NCBI RefSeq assembly: GCF_014190875.1
Contig: NZ_JACHVS010000001.1
Span: forward strand, 1,488,001-1,552,000
DNA: 64,000 nt
Direction of reading: 5' to 3'
Source of the DNA: Paeniglutamicibacter cryotolerans
GTDB lineage: Bacteria > Actinomycetota > Actinomycetes > Actinomycetales > Micrococcaceae
A model generated the notes under the pieces. That model was given only the letters and a program-made list of their open reading frames with translations, was not told the DNA's origin and made no database searches. A program made the position numbers and the translations under genes. The stretch's first letter is position 1, and every line of letters begins with the position of its first letter. Shown here piece by piece: positions 46,806 to 55,278 of the stretch.

Positions 46806-47041
46806 TTATCCATCTTGGCACGGCCGTAAAACGCGTGAAAACGGTTGTGGCGGCAGGCAAAGCGGTATTTCCATGGCGACTGGGAGAAGGGCGCGACCAA
46901 TTCCTGCCACCTGGCTCGATCGCCGTTCCTGGTCGGGGGCATTGCCCGCGAGCTGACCGATTGCCGGTCCCTGACATGGTCGATGCCTGCCAAGCGGGCC
47001 CCATCCGAAATGTGACCCATAAGAATCCATGGTTGCCGCAA
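46802..47041 (-). CDS. Small hypothetical protein, proximal gene of a coupled pair
   Basis: A 79-residue product: ISDGARLAGIDHVRDRQSVS, later RWQELVAPFSQSPWKYRFAC and FHAFYGRAKMDK. Basic, no membrane helix, no known domain. The 4-base overlap with the next small gene and shared direction suggest a two-gene unit just past the tRNA-Ser terminator. Codon bias is moderate, so a non-coding explanation remains possible. Confidence 0.4.
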   Translation of the reverse strand: MRQPWILMGHISDGARLAGIDHVRDRQSVSSRAMPPTRNGDRARWQELVAPFSQSPWKYRFACRHNRFHAFYGRAKMDK

Positions 47042-47127
47042 GGCGTATCTGGTGTAAGTGGATCAAGCGTGCTGCCGACATATCGCTACCATCAGTGTTG
47101 ACGGTGGAGATATTCGAGGGAAAACAA

Positions 47128-47172
47128 AAGAAGGCTCTTGGTTTCCTTTTCAAGGAAACCAAGAGCCTTCTT
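47128..47172 (-). terminator. Rho-independent terminator of tRNA-Ser
   Basis: Perfect 21-bp stem (arms 47128-47148 and 47152-47172) with a 3-base loop, beginning 6 bases after the tRNA 3' end on the minus strand and followed there by a T-rich run (TTTGTTTT). Confidence 0.88.
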
Positions 47173-47177
47173 GCTCG

Positions 47178-47265
47178 CGGTGACGGTGGGATTTGAACCC
47201 ACGGTACGGGGTTACCGTACACAACATTTCGAGTGTTGCACCTTCGGCCGCTCGGACACGTCACC
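47178..47265 (-). tRNA. tRNA-Ser (anticodon CGA)
   Basis: The 88-base minus-strand sequence folds as a class II tRNA. The acceptor stem is GGTGACG/CGTCACC, the anticodon stem is CAACA/TGTTG around loop CTCGAAA (anticodon CGA, codon UCG). A long variable arm TACGG...CCGTA follows, then T-arm GTGGGTTCAAATCCCAC, with G at the discriminator position. CCA is not encoded. A strong terminator follows. tRNA genes are common integration sites, but no integrase or repeated 3' end is seen here. Confidence 0.95.
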
Positions 47266-47281
47266 AGACTGAACCACTGTA

Positions 47282-48196
47282 CCGGAAGGAGGTCCCAGAA
47301 CCCAAAACGGGGGTTCCCCGATGCAGAATGGGGCCATGTCCCGCCAAGCAGGCCCGCCGTACGCCCGAATTACTGTGTGCCTGTGCCTGGCCCCGTCAGG
47401 GCCTCGGCGGCTCATTGGGTGGCGCTACCGCGGTCGAGGTCTTCTTCCGTTCCAGGTGGACCCAGCCCGGCAGTGGATCGCACGCCCCGCCGCCGACAGG
47501 AAATTGGCGAGCAGGGACATCCATGAACTGCCCACGGATCGTGGCTGTACCTGCATCTGCGGTGCTCGGGACTTCGCCTCGGGTTTGCGTGTGAGCCAAG
47601 GGGCGCCCACGGCGGCCTTCCGCGCCATCGAAAAGATCGGTGTCGGCCGGGACGGAATCGCGATGCCCTAGCAGGCGACGCTCGCCGCGTTGGAACCTGC
47701 GTCCGGTCCGCTGGATCTGCGGGCATAGAAGGAAGCCGCCGGCGATGCGACACGGAACCCGGCTGGGGAGGGACGCAAGAAGGGTGCAGCCAGGACGCTG
47801 CCGACTGCCCGGGGCTTCCTGCAGGTGGACGCGCGGATCCGCCAGGCCTGCCACACCCGCCGCTGGGACACCAGGCCCAAATGCAAACCCTGACGGTCAG
47901 CACCTACTTCTTGGAGGACTTTCTCAGCGTGGGTTTTCGCACCGGTCCTTTTTGTCCCGCGGCTTCACGCTGGAGGGACTTTCCGCTGGCAGCTAGCCCG
48001 CTCATTCGATGACTCGTTTCGTGGATCCCCAGAAAGCCTGGAACCGACACTGGCAAGCCTTGATGCGCCTCCGCAACAATCTGCGAGGCCCTTGCTTTGC
48101 CTGTGCGGTGCGGTGGGCGTGACTCAGGTAACCTTTGATCAGCGGAAAATTGATCTCCAGCAGGAGCAACGTCGCTACGAAATGGGGAAGTGCAAC
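47282..48196. other. Gene-poor region between tRNA-Ser and the H-NOX gene
   Basis: 915 bases with one possible small gene (47321-47671) and otherwise overlapping open frames without domains. GC content looks lower than in the flanks, and no repeat, integrase or transposase sequence is seen. The last 50 bases carry the ribosome binding site of the H-NOX gene. Confidence 0.5.
47321..47671 (+). CDS. Doubtful small hypothetical protein
   Basis: A 116-residue frame with fairly G/C-biased third positions. The product is basic and has a short Cys motif (CTCICGARDFAS) and no recognisable fold. ATG 47336 is an alternative start. Overlapping frames on the minus strand are also open, so it may not be a gene. 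Recorded because it is the best candidate in the gap. Confidence 0.35.
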   Translation: MQNGAMSRQAGPPYARITVCLCLAPSGPRRLIGWRYRGRGLLPFQVDPARQWIARPAADRKLASRDIHELPTDRGCTCICGARDFASGLRVSQGAPTAAFRAIEKIGVGRDGIAMP

Positions 48197-48748
48197 GTGA
48201 AGGGAATTATCTTCAATCTGCTGGAGGAGGTTGTGGTCCGGCACCATGGCGAGGATGTTTGGGAAAACCTGCTCGATGAATCGGGTTTGGACGGCGCCTA
48301 CACGTCTCTGGGCAGCTATCCCGATGCCGATGTTCTTCAGTTGGTCAGCATTGCCGCCCACACACTCGATTCGACCTCTTTCGAGGTGCTGCGCTGGTTT
48401 GGACGCCAAGCCATGCCGCTGCTCGCTGCCCGGTACCCGGTCTACTTCAGTGGACACTCGACCACCCGGCCTTTCGTGCTCAGCGTCAACAGCATCATCC
48501 ATCCCGAGGTCCGCATGATCTATCCAGGTGCGGACGTGCCAACTTTCGGTTTTCGCGACGAACCGGATGGCTCGCTGTTGATGACCTACGCCTCAGCACG
48601 AAAGTTCTGTGCGCTGGCCCAAGGCTTCGTCGAGGGTGCGGCCGACGAATTCAGTGAAACACTTGGCTTCGAGCACCTGCAGTGCATGCACAATGGCGAC
48701 GCGACATGCATCTGCCGCATCATCTTCCACGGTCCGAAACCGGCCTGA
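48197..48748 (+). CDS. H-NOX heme nitric-oxide sensor
   Basis: A 183-residue stand-alone H-NOX (HNOB) domain. GTG 48197 follows GGGGAAG by 6 bases and gives the canonical start VKGIIFNLLEEVV. The heme ligand His102 (SIIHPEVR) and the propionate-binding triad Tyr131-x-Ser133-x-Arg135 (YASAR) fall at exactly the same numbers as in the Thermoanaerobacter H-NOX. Position 140 is Leu, not the distal Tyr of O2-binding members, so NO (not O2) is the likely ligand. Cys138, Cys163, His165 and Cys171 resemble the zinc site of proteobacterial H-NOX proteins. The stop is directly followed by the start of a GAF-GGDEF-EAL gene. In proteobacteria such pairs let NO control c-di-GMP. Confidence 0.93.
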   Translation: MKGIIFNLLEEVVVRHHGEDVWENLLDESGLDGAYTSLGSYPDADVLQLVSIAAHTLDSTSFEVLRWFGRQAMPLLAARYPVYFSGHSTTRPFVLSVNSIIHPEVRMIYPGADVPTFGFRDEPDGSLLMTYASARKFCALAQGFVEGAADEFSETLGFEHLQCMHNGDATCICRIIFHGPKPA

Positions 48749-50731
48749 GTGACCATGGACCATATTGAGCAGGCCGAGGCGGAGACCTGGAAACTCCAAC
48801 GACGGCTTGACCGGGAACGGCGAGCTCGCTTGGAAGCGGAATCGATTGCCGAGCAAGGTTTTCGGGACCTCTTTGAAAAGAACCAGCAACTACTCATGCT
48901 GGAGGCCATTGCCGATGCTGCGAATCAGGCGGATTCCATCACCGACGCCCTGCAATCCGCCCTGCGCACGGTATGCCGTTTCACCGACTGGCAGGTTGGC
49001 CACGCCTACATCGTGGAAGAATCCAAGGAGGGGCCGTACCTGGCACCAACCTCGATCTGGGACCGGGTGGAGGAAGAGTCCTTTCACGATTTCTATCTGT
49101 CCACCGAGACCCTCGAATTCAGGCCCGGTGCTGGCTTGCCCGGCCGCGTCCTAGCCTCAGCGGAGCCTGTCTGGATCAGGGATCTCGCCCTGGACTCCAA
49201 TTTTTTGCGTACAGCCACGTCCGGTCGAGCTGGGCTGAAGTCCGCTGCCGCCTTCCCGATACTGCTTGGCACCGAGGTGACGGCCGTCCTGGAGTTCTTC
49301 TCCAACCGGGTGCTGGAACTCGATGAAACCCTGATGCGGCTGATGGCAAAAATCGGCACGCAACTGGGACGGGTAGTCGAACGCAATCGCGCCCAGGAAC
49401 AACTGATTCACCACGCTTTCCATGACCCGCTGACGCGGCTGCCGAACCGTGCCCTTTTCGCGGACCGGCTGGCCCATGCGGTCGCACGCAGCCATCGGCA
49501 TGGCGAGGACAAGTTTGCCGTGCTGTTCATAGACCTGGACCGCTTCAAGCTGGTCAACGACAGCCTTGGCCATCCGGCAGGCGATGACCTGATCGTGCAG
49601 GTGGCAGAGCGTTTGCGAGCCTGCCTGCGAGAGGAAGACACGCTGGCTCGGATGGGCGGCGATGAATACACTGTGCTGCTGGACAGTATCGAGGACGTCA
49701 ATGACGCGATGCGTATCGCCGAACGCCTCATCAGCGCATTTCAGGAACACTTCGTGATAGCGGGTGAGGAACTGTTTGCCAGCGCGAGCATTGGTATTGC
49801 CACCAGCACCGGCGGCGGTGAGACTGCCCCAGAGATCCTTCGCCATGCCGATCTGGCCATGTATCGAGCCAAATCACTGGGCAAGGGCCGCTTTGAGCTT
49901 TATGACCCGGGCATGCATGAGCTGGCAGCCAGTCGCCTTGCGCTGGAAAACAGGTTGCGGCGCGCGTTGCATGAGAACGAATTTGTGGTTCATTACCAGC
50001 CGATCATCTCCTTGAGCGAAGGGGGCATCGTCGGTGTCGAGGCGCTGGTGCGCTGGCGTAAATCGGAGACCGAACTCGTCTACCCGGATGGCTTCATTTC
50101 CGTAGCCGAGGAGACCGGCCTGATTCTGTTTCTTGGTATGTGGGTGCTGCGAGAGGCGTGCAGCACCATGGTCCGCTGGCACAAGGAATTCCCCAGAACC
50201 CCCGAGCTCACCGTCAGCATCAACGTTTCTGCCCTCCAATTCGCCCAGAATGACTTTGTGCAGCAGGTCTCCAAGGTCCTTCGGGAAACCGGGATTCGTC
50301 CGGAAACGGTCAGTTTGGAGATTACCGAAAGCGTTTCCATGACGAATTCGGAACACACCATGACTGTGCTCGCCCGCCTGCGTGCACTGGGCGTGCGCAT
50401 TAGCATCGACGATTTCGGCACAGGATATTCCTCATTGGCCTACCTGCACCGTTTCCAGCTGGACACTTTAAAGATTGACCGCTCCTTTGTGGCGCAGCTA
50501 GATGACAGCAAGGAGGGGCTGCACGTTGTGCAGTCCATCATGGATCTAGCACAAAACCTCGGCCTTAATGTTGTTGCCGAGGGTGCGGAAAACGCGCGGC
50601 ACGTCGCTCAATTGACGGCGATGGGCTGTGAATTCGCGCAGGGATTCTATTACTCCAGGCCGGTCGAAGCAGGCGCCCTATCCGCGCTGCTGGAGGAACA
50701 AGGCCAGCAACCGAATTCGATAGTTGCCTGA
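48749..50731 (+). CDS. GAF-GGDEF-EAL cyclic-di-GMP enzyme, H-NOX partner
   Basis: A 660-residue signalling protein. Residues 1-50 form a coiled coil, about 50-215 a GAF domain, 225-385 a GGDEF domain and 400-650 an EAL domain. The GGDEF motif is GGDEY with an intact I-site (REED five residues before), so diguanylate cyclase activity and product inhibition are possible. The EAL domain keeps GVEALVRW, ITESV, IDDFGTGYSSL and KIDRSF, so it should be an active phosphodiesterase. GTG 48749 begins right after the H-NOX stop; ATG 48755 is the alternative. No membrane helix. H-NOX most likely controls it through contact. Confidence 0.93.
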   Translation: MTMDHIEQAEAETWKLQRRLDRERRARLEAESIAEQGFRDLFEKNQQLLMLEAIADAANQADSITDALQSALRTVCRFTDWQVGHAYIVEESKEGPYLAPTSIWDRVEEESFHDFYLSTETLEFRPGAGLPGRVLASAEPVWIRDLALDSNFLRTATSGRAGLKSAAAFPILLGTEVTAVLEFFSNRVLELDETLMRLMAKIGTQLGRVVERNRAQEQLIHHAFHDPLTRLPNRALFADRLAHAVARSHRHGEDKFAVLFIDLDRFKLVNDSLGHPAGDDLIVQVAERLRACLREEDTLARMGGDEYTVLLDSIEDVNDAMRIAERLISAFQEHFVIAGEELFASASIGIATSTGGGETAPEILRHADLAMYRAKSLGKGRFELYDPGMHELAASRLALENRLRRALHENEFVVHYQPIISLSEGGIVGVEALVRWRKSETELVYPDGFISVAEETGLILFLGMWVLREACSTMVRWHKEFPRTPELTVSINVSALQFAQNDFVQQVSKVLRETGIRPETVSLEITESVSMTNSEHTMTVLARLRALGVRISIDDFGTGYSSLAYLHRFQLDTLKIDRSFVAQLDDSKEGLHVVQSIMDLAQNLGLNVVAEGAENARHVAQLTAMGCEFAQGFYYSRPVEAGALSALLEEQGQQPNSIVA

Positions 50732-50810
50732 AGCCCGCGCGCCAAGAGCGATCCTGGGTGGTTGAGCTGGACGCTTGGTTTTTAGGGATCCGGTTTCATT
50801 TGGGTTAGGC

Positions 50811-51293
50811 TCAGCGCATCGCCTTGAAGAAGTCCGAGAGCATCGACGCGCATTCTGCCTCGCGCACCCCGGGGAAGACCTCGACCCAGTGGTTCAGCCG
50901 GGGTTCGCGCAAGATGTCGAACACGGAACCGGAAGCCCCCGCCTTTTCGTCCCAGGCTCCGAAGACGACCCGGGGGATCCTGGCAAGGATGATGGCACCG
51001 GCACACATGGCGCAGGGTTCCAGGGTCACCACGAGGGTGCAGTCTTCCAGCCGCCAGCCGTCGTCGATTCCTGCGGCACGTAGTCGCGCTGCCGCATCGC
51101 GGATGGCCATGATTTCGGCGTGTGCCGTGGGATCCCCATCGGCCTCGCGCTCGTTGCGACCAGTGCCGAGGACCTCGCCATCGGGGCCCACAATGACCGC
51201 ACCGATGGGCACGTCGCCGGTCTGCAATGCGGCCGTGGCCTCGGCCAGGGCCAGGCCCATCAGGGCCTGCTGGGTGGATTTGTCGCGAATCAC
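50811..51293 (-). CDS. tadA: tRNA adenosine(34) deaminase TadA-like
   Basis: A 160-residue zinc deaminase. The active site is HAE (TAHAEIMAI) with PCAMCAGAI as the PCxxC zinc ligands, and the DVPIGAVIVGPDG and RVVFGAWDEKAGASGS stretches are typical of bacterial TadA, which converts A34 of tRNA-Arg(ACG) to inosine. Divergent from upp, a frequent actinobacterial arrangement. Confidence 0.92.
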   Translation of the reverse strand: MIRDKSTQQALMGLALAEATAALQTGDVPIGAVIVGPDGEVLGTGRNEREADGDPTAHAEIMAIRDAAARLRAAGIDDGWRLEDCTLVVTLEPCAMCAGAIILARIPRVVFGAWDEKAGASGSVFDILREPRLNHWVEVFPGVREAECASMLSDFFKAMR

Positions 51294-51349
51294 GCTTCCA
51301 ACTGTAGTTCCGGGGCCACTGGGGGTCGAACGGCTGGTAGTTTTGGAGC

Positions 51350-51988
51350 ATGCGCGTACAGGTAATCGACCACCCGTTGGTGGCCCATAAGGTTTCGGTC
51401 CTGCGGGATAAGAACACCCCCTCGCCGGTCTTCCGGCAGCTGACCGACGAGTTGGTGACCTTGCTGGCCTACGAGGCCACCCGCGAGGTCAAGACCGTCC
51501 AGGTCGAGGTCGAAACCCCGGTGGCGGTGACCATCGGCACCGCTTTCGCCAAACCAACCCCGTTGGTCGTCCCGATCCTGCGTGCCGGGCTCGGCATGCT
51601 CGAGGGGATGACCCGTCTGGTTCCCACGGCAGAGGTCGGCTTCCTGGGCATGGCCCGCAATGAGGAAACACTCGACATCATCACCTACGCCGAGCGCCTG
51701 CCCGCCGATCTGACCGGCCGCCAGGTGTTCGTGCTCGATCCGATGCTCGCCACCGGCGGCACGCTGATCGAATCGATCAAGTTCCTCTTCGACCGCGGCG
51801 CCGAAGATGTCACCTGCATCTGCCTGATCGCCGCACCGGAAGGACTGGCCCGTCTGGAAGCAGCCTACGGAGACAACGACAAGGTGCACCTGGTGCTCGC
51901 CTCGCTGGACGAGCGTCTCGACGAAAACGCTTACATCGTCCCTGGCCTCGGCGATGCCGGTGACCGCCTCTACGGGGTGGCCCACTAG
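51350..51988 (+). CDS. upp: Uracil phosphoribosyltransferase
   Basis: A 212-residue PRTase that makes UMP from uracil and PRPP. The PRPP loop is [14 protein letters not shown] (about residues 124-137). The uracil-binding C-terminal motif is [13 protein letters not shown]-terminus [20 protein letters not shown] is typical. Pyrimidine salvage; single-gene unit closed by a terminator. Confidence 0.95.
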   Translation: MRVQVIDHPLVAHKVSVLRDKNTPSPVFRQLTDELVTLLAYEATREVKTVQVEVETPVAVTIGTAFAKPTPLVVPILRAGLGMLEGMTRLVPTAEVGFLGMARNEETLDIITYAERLPADLTGRQVFVLDPMLATGGTLIESIKFLFDRGAEDVTCICLIAAPEGLARLEAAYGDNDKVHLVLASLDERLDENAYIVPGLGDAGDRLYGVAH

Positions 51989-52002
51989 TCGACCGCCTCA
52001 CT

Positions 52003-52067
52003 AAAAGGCGTCGCTTGCGCACCTCCTTCCCACACCTCGGGAAGCGGGTCGGAAGCGACGCTTTTTT
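52003..52067. terminator. Bidirectional terminator between upp and the GT39 gene
   Basis: AAAAGGCGTCGCTT (52003-52016) pairs with AAGCGACGCTTTT (from 52053), with one G·U pair, and is followed by TTTTTT on the plus strand. On the minus strand the other arm supplies TTTT. It lies just before the stop codon of the convergent GT39 gene. Confidence 0.8.
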
Positions 52068-53964
52068 ACCGCGCCGGCCCGGTGGCGGTCAAGTCGTACA
52101 GCACCGTTCCATTGGCCTCGGTCGGGATGAAGGTGGCACTGACCCAGTCGTTGATCTCCTTGGATGTCCGCGATCCGCCATGGGACTTTTCCGGCAGTCC
52201 ACCGCCGATCCAGTAGTGGATATCCCCTCGCGAGACCATGGTCTTGAACTGTGCAAGCGTGGGGAAGGGATCTGTGCCGTTGAATCCGCCAGCAGGCATT
52301 ACCGGGAGCCCGGTGGCCAACTGGTAGCCGGCCGCGTTGTTCGCCCCGATGGCCGCCGCCACCCAGCGGTAGGAATCTCCACCCTCGCGAAGTAGCCGGA
52401 CCGCCGCGGCGGAGGGGACAGGCGCCTGCACCAACCCGCCGGGAATCGTCGGGGCTCCGGCGGGGTGATGGCCGAACCCGGAGTGGTGCGCGATGGTCGG
52501 GCGCGGCCCGGCGATGATGATGGCGCCGGTCTTGGCCACCTGGGTTGTAGCCGCCGAATAGGCTGCCGGTGCAGCCAGTGCCGAGGCGATGGCGAGCACC
52601 GCAGCCACCGGGAGCAGGATCAGTGACACCCTCGAGTTCGCGGGACGCCGAGCGCAGAGGGCCAGCCCGATGGCGCCGGCCAGCGCAGCCATGGCCACGT
52701 ACCCGCCCCAGCCCTGGAGGAAGCCCCGCCCGGTCAGGTACCAGGCCCAGAAGCCGGTGGCCGCGACGGCCGCGCCGAGCATCGTGATGGCCCCGGTGTG
52801 TTTGCGGTGCCGCCACAGCAGCCATGACCCAAGCCCGATCAGTGCGCCGATCGCCGGGACCAGCGCCACGGTGTAATAGGTATGAATGATGCCGCGCATG
52901 AACGTGAAGACCAGCCCGGTGAGCAGCAGCCAGGTTCCGAAGGCAATGACCATGCCGGTGAATTGCCGGCCAGCGGGGATCCGCCACGCCCGGGTTCGGT
53001 AAAGCACCCAGGCCGTGCCGCCGAGCAGGATCAATGCCGCGGGCAGCAGCCAGGAGGCCTGGATGGCGAAGCCTCCGCCGAAGAGCCTGAACAGCCCGGC
53101 GGTCAGTGTGCGCCGGGTGCCGACGCTGCCGTCCTCGGTGCCGCTGAGCCGGCCCAATCCGTTGTAGCCGAATGTCAGTTCAAGCACCGAGTTGTGCTGG
53201 GACCCGCCGATATAGGGCCGGGCGGACGCCGGCCAGAGCTCCACCAGCAGCACCCACCAACCAGCGGCGAGAACCAGGCCGGCAGCGGCCGCCAGCAGGT
53301 GCCCGATCCGCCGGACCCATCCGATGGGCGCCGCCAGCAGATAGGCGAGCCCGAACCCGGGCACCACCAGCAACACCTGCAGCTGCTTGGTCAGGAAGCC
53401 CAGCCCCAGTAGTGCCCCGGCCGCGAGCATCCACCACACTGCCTGTTTCCCGTTCTGCAGTGCCCGGCACAGGGCGTAGGCCGCCGCCGTCATCAGCAGC
53501 ACCACCAGGGCGTCGGGGTTGTTGTACCTGAACATCAGCGTGGCCACGGGCGTCAGTGCCAGCACGGAACCGGCGAGTAGTCCTGCAGGCCGCCCGGCAA
53601 CCCTGGCCACTGTGGCGTAGAGCAGGAAGAACGCAGCGAGTCCCATGAGTACCTGGGGCACGAGGATCGAGTAGCTGTTGAGTCCGAAGACCCGCACTGC
53701 CAGGGCCGGGATCCAGAGCGAGGCCGGTGGCTTGTCCACGGTGATCGAGTTCGATGCGTCGAAGGAGCCGAAGAGGAATGCCTCCCAGCTTTTCGATGCC
53801 GCTTGGATCGCCGCCGAATAAAACGGGTTTGCCCATCCGTTGACTCCCAGGTTCCACAGGTAGAGCACACCGGTTCCTGCCATGAGCACCACCAGCGCCC
53901 AAGCCTCGGCTGGCCGCGGTGGGCCAGTCGTTCGAGGAAGTGCTCCCGTGGCGGGGGAGCTCAT
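52066..53964 (-). CDS. GT39/ArnT-like membrane glycosyltransferase
   Basis: A 632-residue GT-C membrane protein with about 11-12 helices. The extracellular loop 1 carries the PMT-type motif NGWANPFYSAAIQAASKSWE, followed by ASNSITVDKPPASLW, typical of actinobacterial ArnT-like enzymes. The C-terminal ~130 residues are an extracellular domain. It should transfer a sugar from a polyprenyl phosphate to an outside acceptor. Its ATG overlaps the GT2 stop by four bases (ATGA), so the polyprenyl sugar donor is probably made by that partner. Confidence 0.88.
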   Translation of the reverse strand: MSSPATGALPRTTGPPRPAEAWALVVLMAGTGVLYLWNLGVNGWANPFYSAAIQAASKSWEAFLFGSFDASNSITVDKPPASLWIPALAVRVFGLNSYSILVPQVLMGLAAFFLLYATVARVAGRPAGLLAGSVLALTPVATLMFRYNNPDALVVLLMTAAAYALCRALQNGKQAVWWMLAAGALLGLGFLTKQLQVLLVVPGFGLAYLLAAPIGWVRRIGHLLAAAAGLVLAAGWWVLLVELWPASARPYIGGSQHNSVLELTFGYNGLGRLSGTEDGSVGTRRTLTAGLFRLFGGGFAIQASWLLPAALILLGGTAWVLYRTRAWRIPAGRQFTGMVIAFGTWLLLTGLVFTFMRGIIHTYYTVALVPAIGALIGLGSWLLWRHRKHTGAITMLGAAVAATGFWAWYLTGRGFLQGWGGYVAMAALAGAIGLALCARRPANSRVSLILLPVAAVLAIASALAAPAAYSAATTQVAKTGAIIIAGPRPTIAHHSGFGHHPAGAPTIPGGLVQAPVPSAAAVRLLREGGDSYRWVAAAIGANNAAGYQLATGLPVMPAGGFNGTDPFPTLAQFKTMVSRGDIHYWIGGGLPEKSHGGSRTSKEINDWVSATFIPTEANGTVLYDLTATGPAR

Positions 53965-55256
53965 GGCGTTTCTGGTTCAAATGCCGGTGCCTGCTCCTTC
54001 GAATGCGTACCCCGGGCAAAGACCCAGTTTCTGAACAGGACGAAGCGGAGCGCCGTGGCCAGCAGGTTGGCCGCGACGAGCACTGCAAGTTCGCCTGCGT
54101 GCGATGGCGTCGTCGTCGCATTCACCGCAAACAGCGCCCCGGCCGTCAGTGCCCAGCCCAGGGTGAAGATGGCCAGGCCCTGCAGGTGCTGGGTGACCAC
54201 GGCGGTGCTGCCACGGATACCGAAGGTGAAGAAGCGGTTGGCCGCAGTGTTGCCGATGGCCGTGAGTAGCAGCGCGGTGAAGTTCGCGAACTGCGCCCCG
54301 GTGCCTTGGCGCACCAACCAGTAGATCAGTACGTAGGCGGCGGTGGAAGCGAGGCCGATCGCCGCGAAGCGGACCAGCTGGCTGAACAACGTGTGGGCCC
54401 CTTCGGTCGGCGGGATGCGGGAGAGTTCCCGGCGCACATCGCCGATCGGGATCCGCCCGGTGCCCAAGCAGAGCACCAGGCGTCCGACTCCACGCAGGTC
54501 GCCGGCCGCCGTGTGGACCACATGGACGCTGGAGACCGGATCATCCGTCCAGTCCACCGGGACCTCGGCGACGCGCAGCCCGGCCTGTTCGGCAAGCACC
54601 AGCAGCTCGGTGTCGAAGAACCATTCGTTGTCTCGGATCAGCGGCAGCAGGGCATCGGCGACATCCCGGCGCAGCGCCTTGAACCCGCATTGGGCGTCGC
54701 TGAAGTGGGTGCCCAGCACCGTATGCAGCAGCAGGTTGTAGCTGCGGGAGATCACCTCTCGCTTGGCACCGCGGCTGACGTGCGAACCGTGGGCCAGCCG
54801 GGTGCCGATGGCCACATCCGAGTGCCCGCTCAGCAGCGGCGCCAGGAGTGGGCCCAGCGCCGCGAGGTCGGTGGACAGGTCGACGTCCATGTAGGCCAGC
54901 ACCTGGGCGTCGGATTGCTCCCAGACGGTGCGCAGTGCCCTGCCGCGGCCCTTTTCGGGCAGGTGGAAGACCCTCACGTCGCAGAACTCGCGGGCCAGGC
55001 GTTCGGCGATGGCCAGAGTGTCGTCGGTGCTTGCATTGTCGGCGATGCTGATCCGGGTGGCATAGGGCAGCGATGCCGTGACATACCCTTGCAGCTTGCG
55101 GATGCACGCCTCGATCCCGGCCTGCTCGTTATATACCGGGATGACGATGTCCACCACGGCGGCTGCGGGCGTCGTTGCTATCGGTGCCCGGTTCCGGAAT
55201 CCGACCGAGGAATGGCCGGCGGCCGATTGGCGGGTCCGATGCTGGGAAAGGCTCAT
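53961..55256 (-). CDS. GT2 polyprenyl-phosphate sugar transferase fused to GtrA
   Basis: A 431-residue two-domain protein. Residues 35-270 are a GT2 dolichyl-phosphate-mannose-synthase-like domain (VDIVIPVYNEQAGIE, DNASTDDTL, AYMDVDLSTDL as the metal site, CGFKALRRDVA). Residues 305-425 are a GtrA four-helix flippase-like domain. Together they would make and flip polyprenyl-phosphate-sugar for the downstream GT39. Third gene of the RR-HK-GT2-GT39 unit, 22 bases after the kinase. Confidence 0.9.
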   Translation of the reverse strand: MSLSQHRTRQSAAGHSSVGFRNRAPIATTPAAAVVDIVIPVYNEQAGIEACIRKLQGYVTASLPYATRISIADNASTDDTLAIAERLAREFCDVRVFHLPEKGRGRALRTVWEQSDAQVLAYMDVDLSTDLAALGPLLAPLLSGHSDVAIGTRLAHGSHVSRGAKREVISRSYNLLLHTVLGTHFSDAQCGFKALRRDVADALLPLIRDNEWFFDTELLVLAEQAGLRVAEVPVDWTDDPVSSVHVVHTAAGDLRGVGRLVLCLGTGRIPIGDVRRELSRIPPTEGAHTLFSQLVRFAAIGLASTAAYVLIYWLVRQGTGAQFANFTALLLTAIGNTAANRFFTFGIRGSTAVVTQHLQGLAIFTLGWALTAGALFAVNATTTPSHAGELAVLVAANLLATALRFVLFRNWVFARGTHSKEQAPAFEPETP

Positions 55257-55278
55257 GGAACCACTGTGTGCCCCGATA

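Noticed and set aside
47178-47265. tRNA-Ser as attachment site of an integrated element
   Set aside because: No integrase, no duplicated tRNA 3' end and no phage or plasmid genes are visible in the window; kept only as a general possibility for the gene-poor region.
47396-47854. 152-residue minus-strand frame
   Set aside because: Arg/Gly-rich shadow-like composition and no motif; overlaps a slightly better plus-strand candidate.
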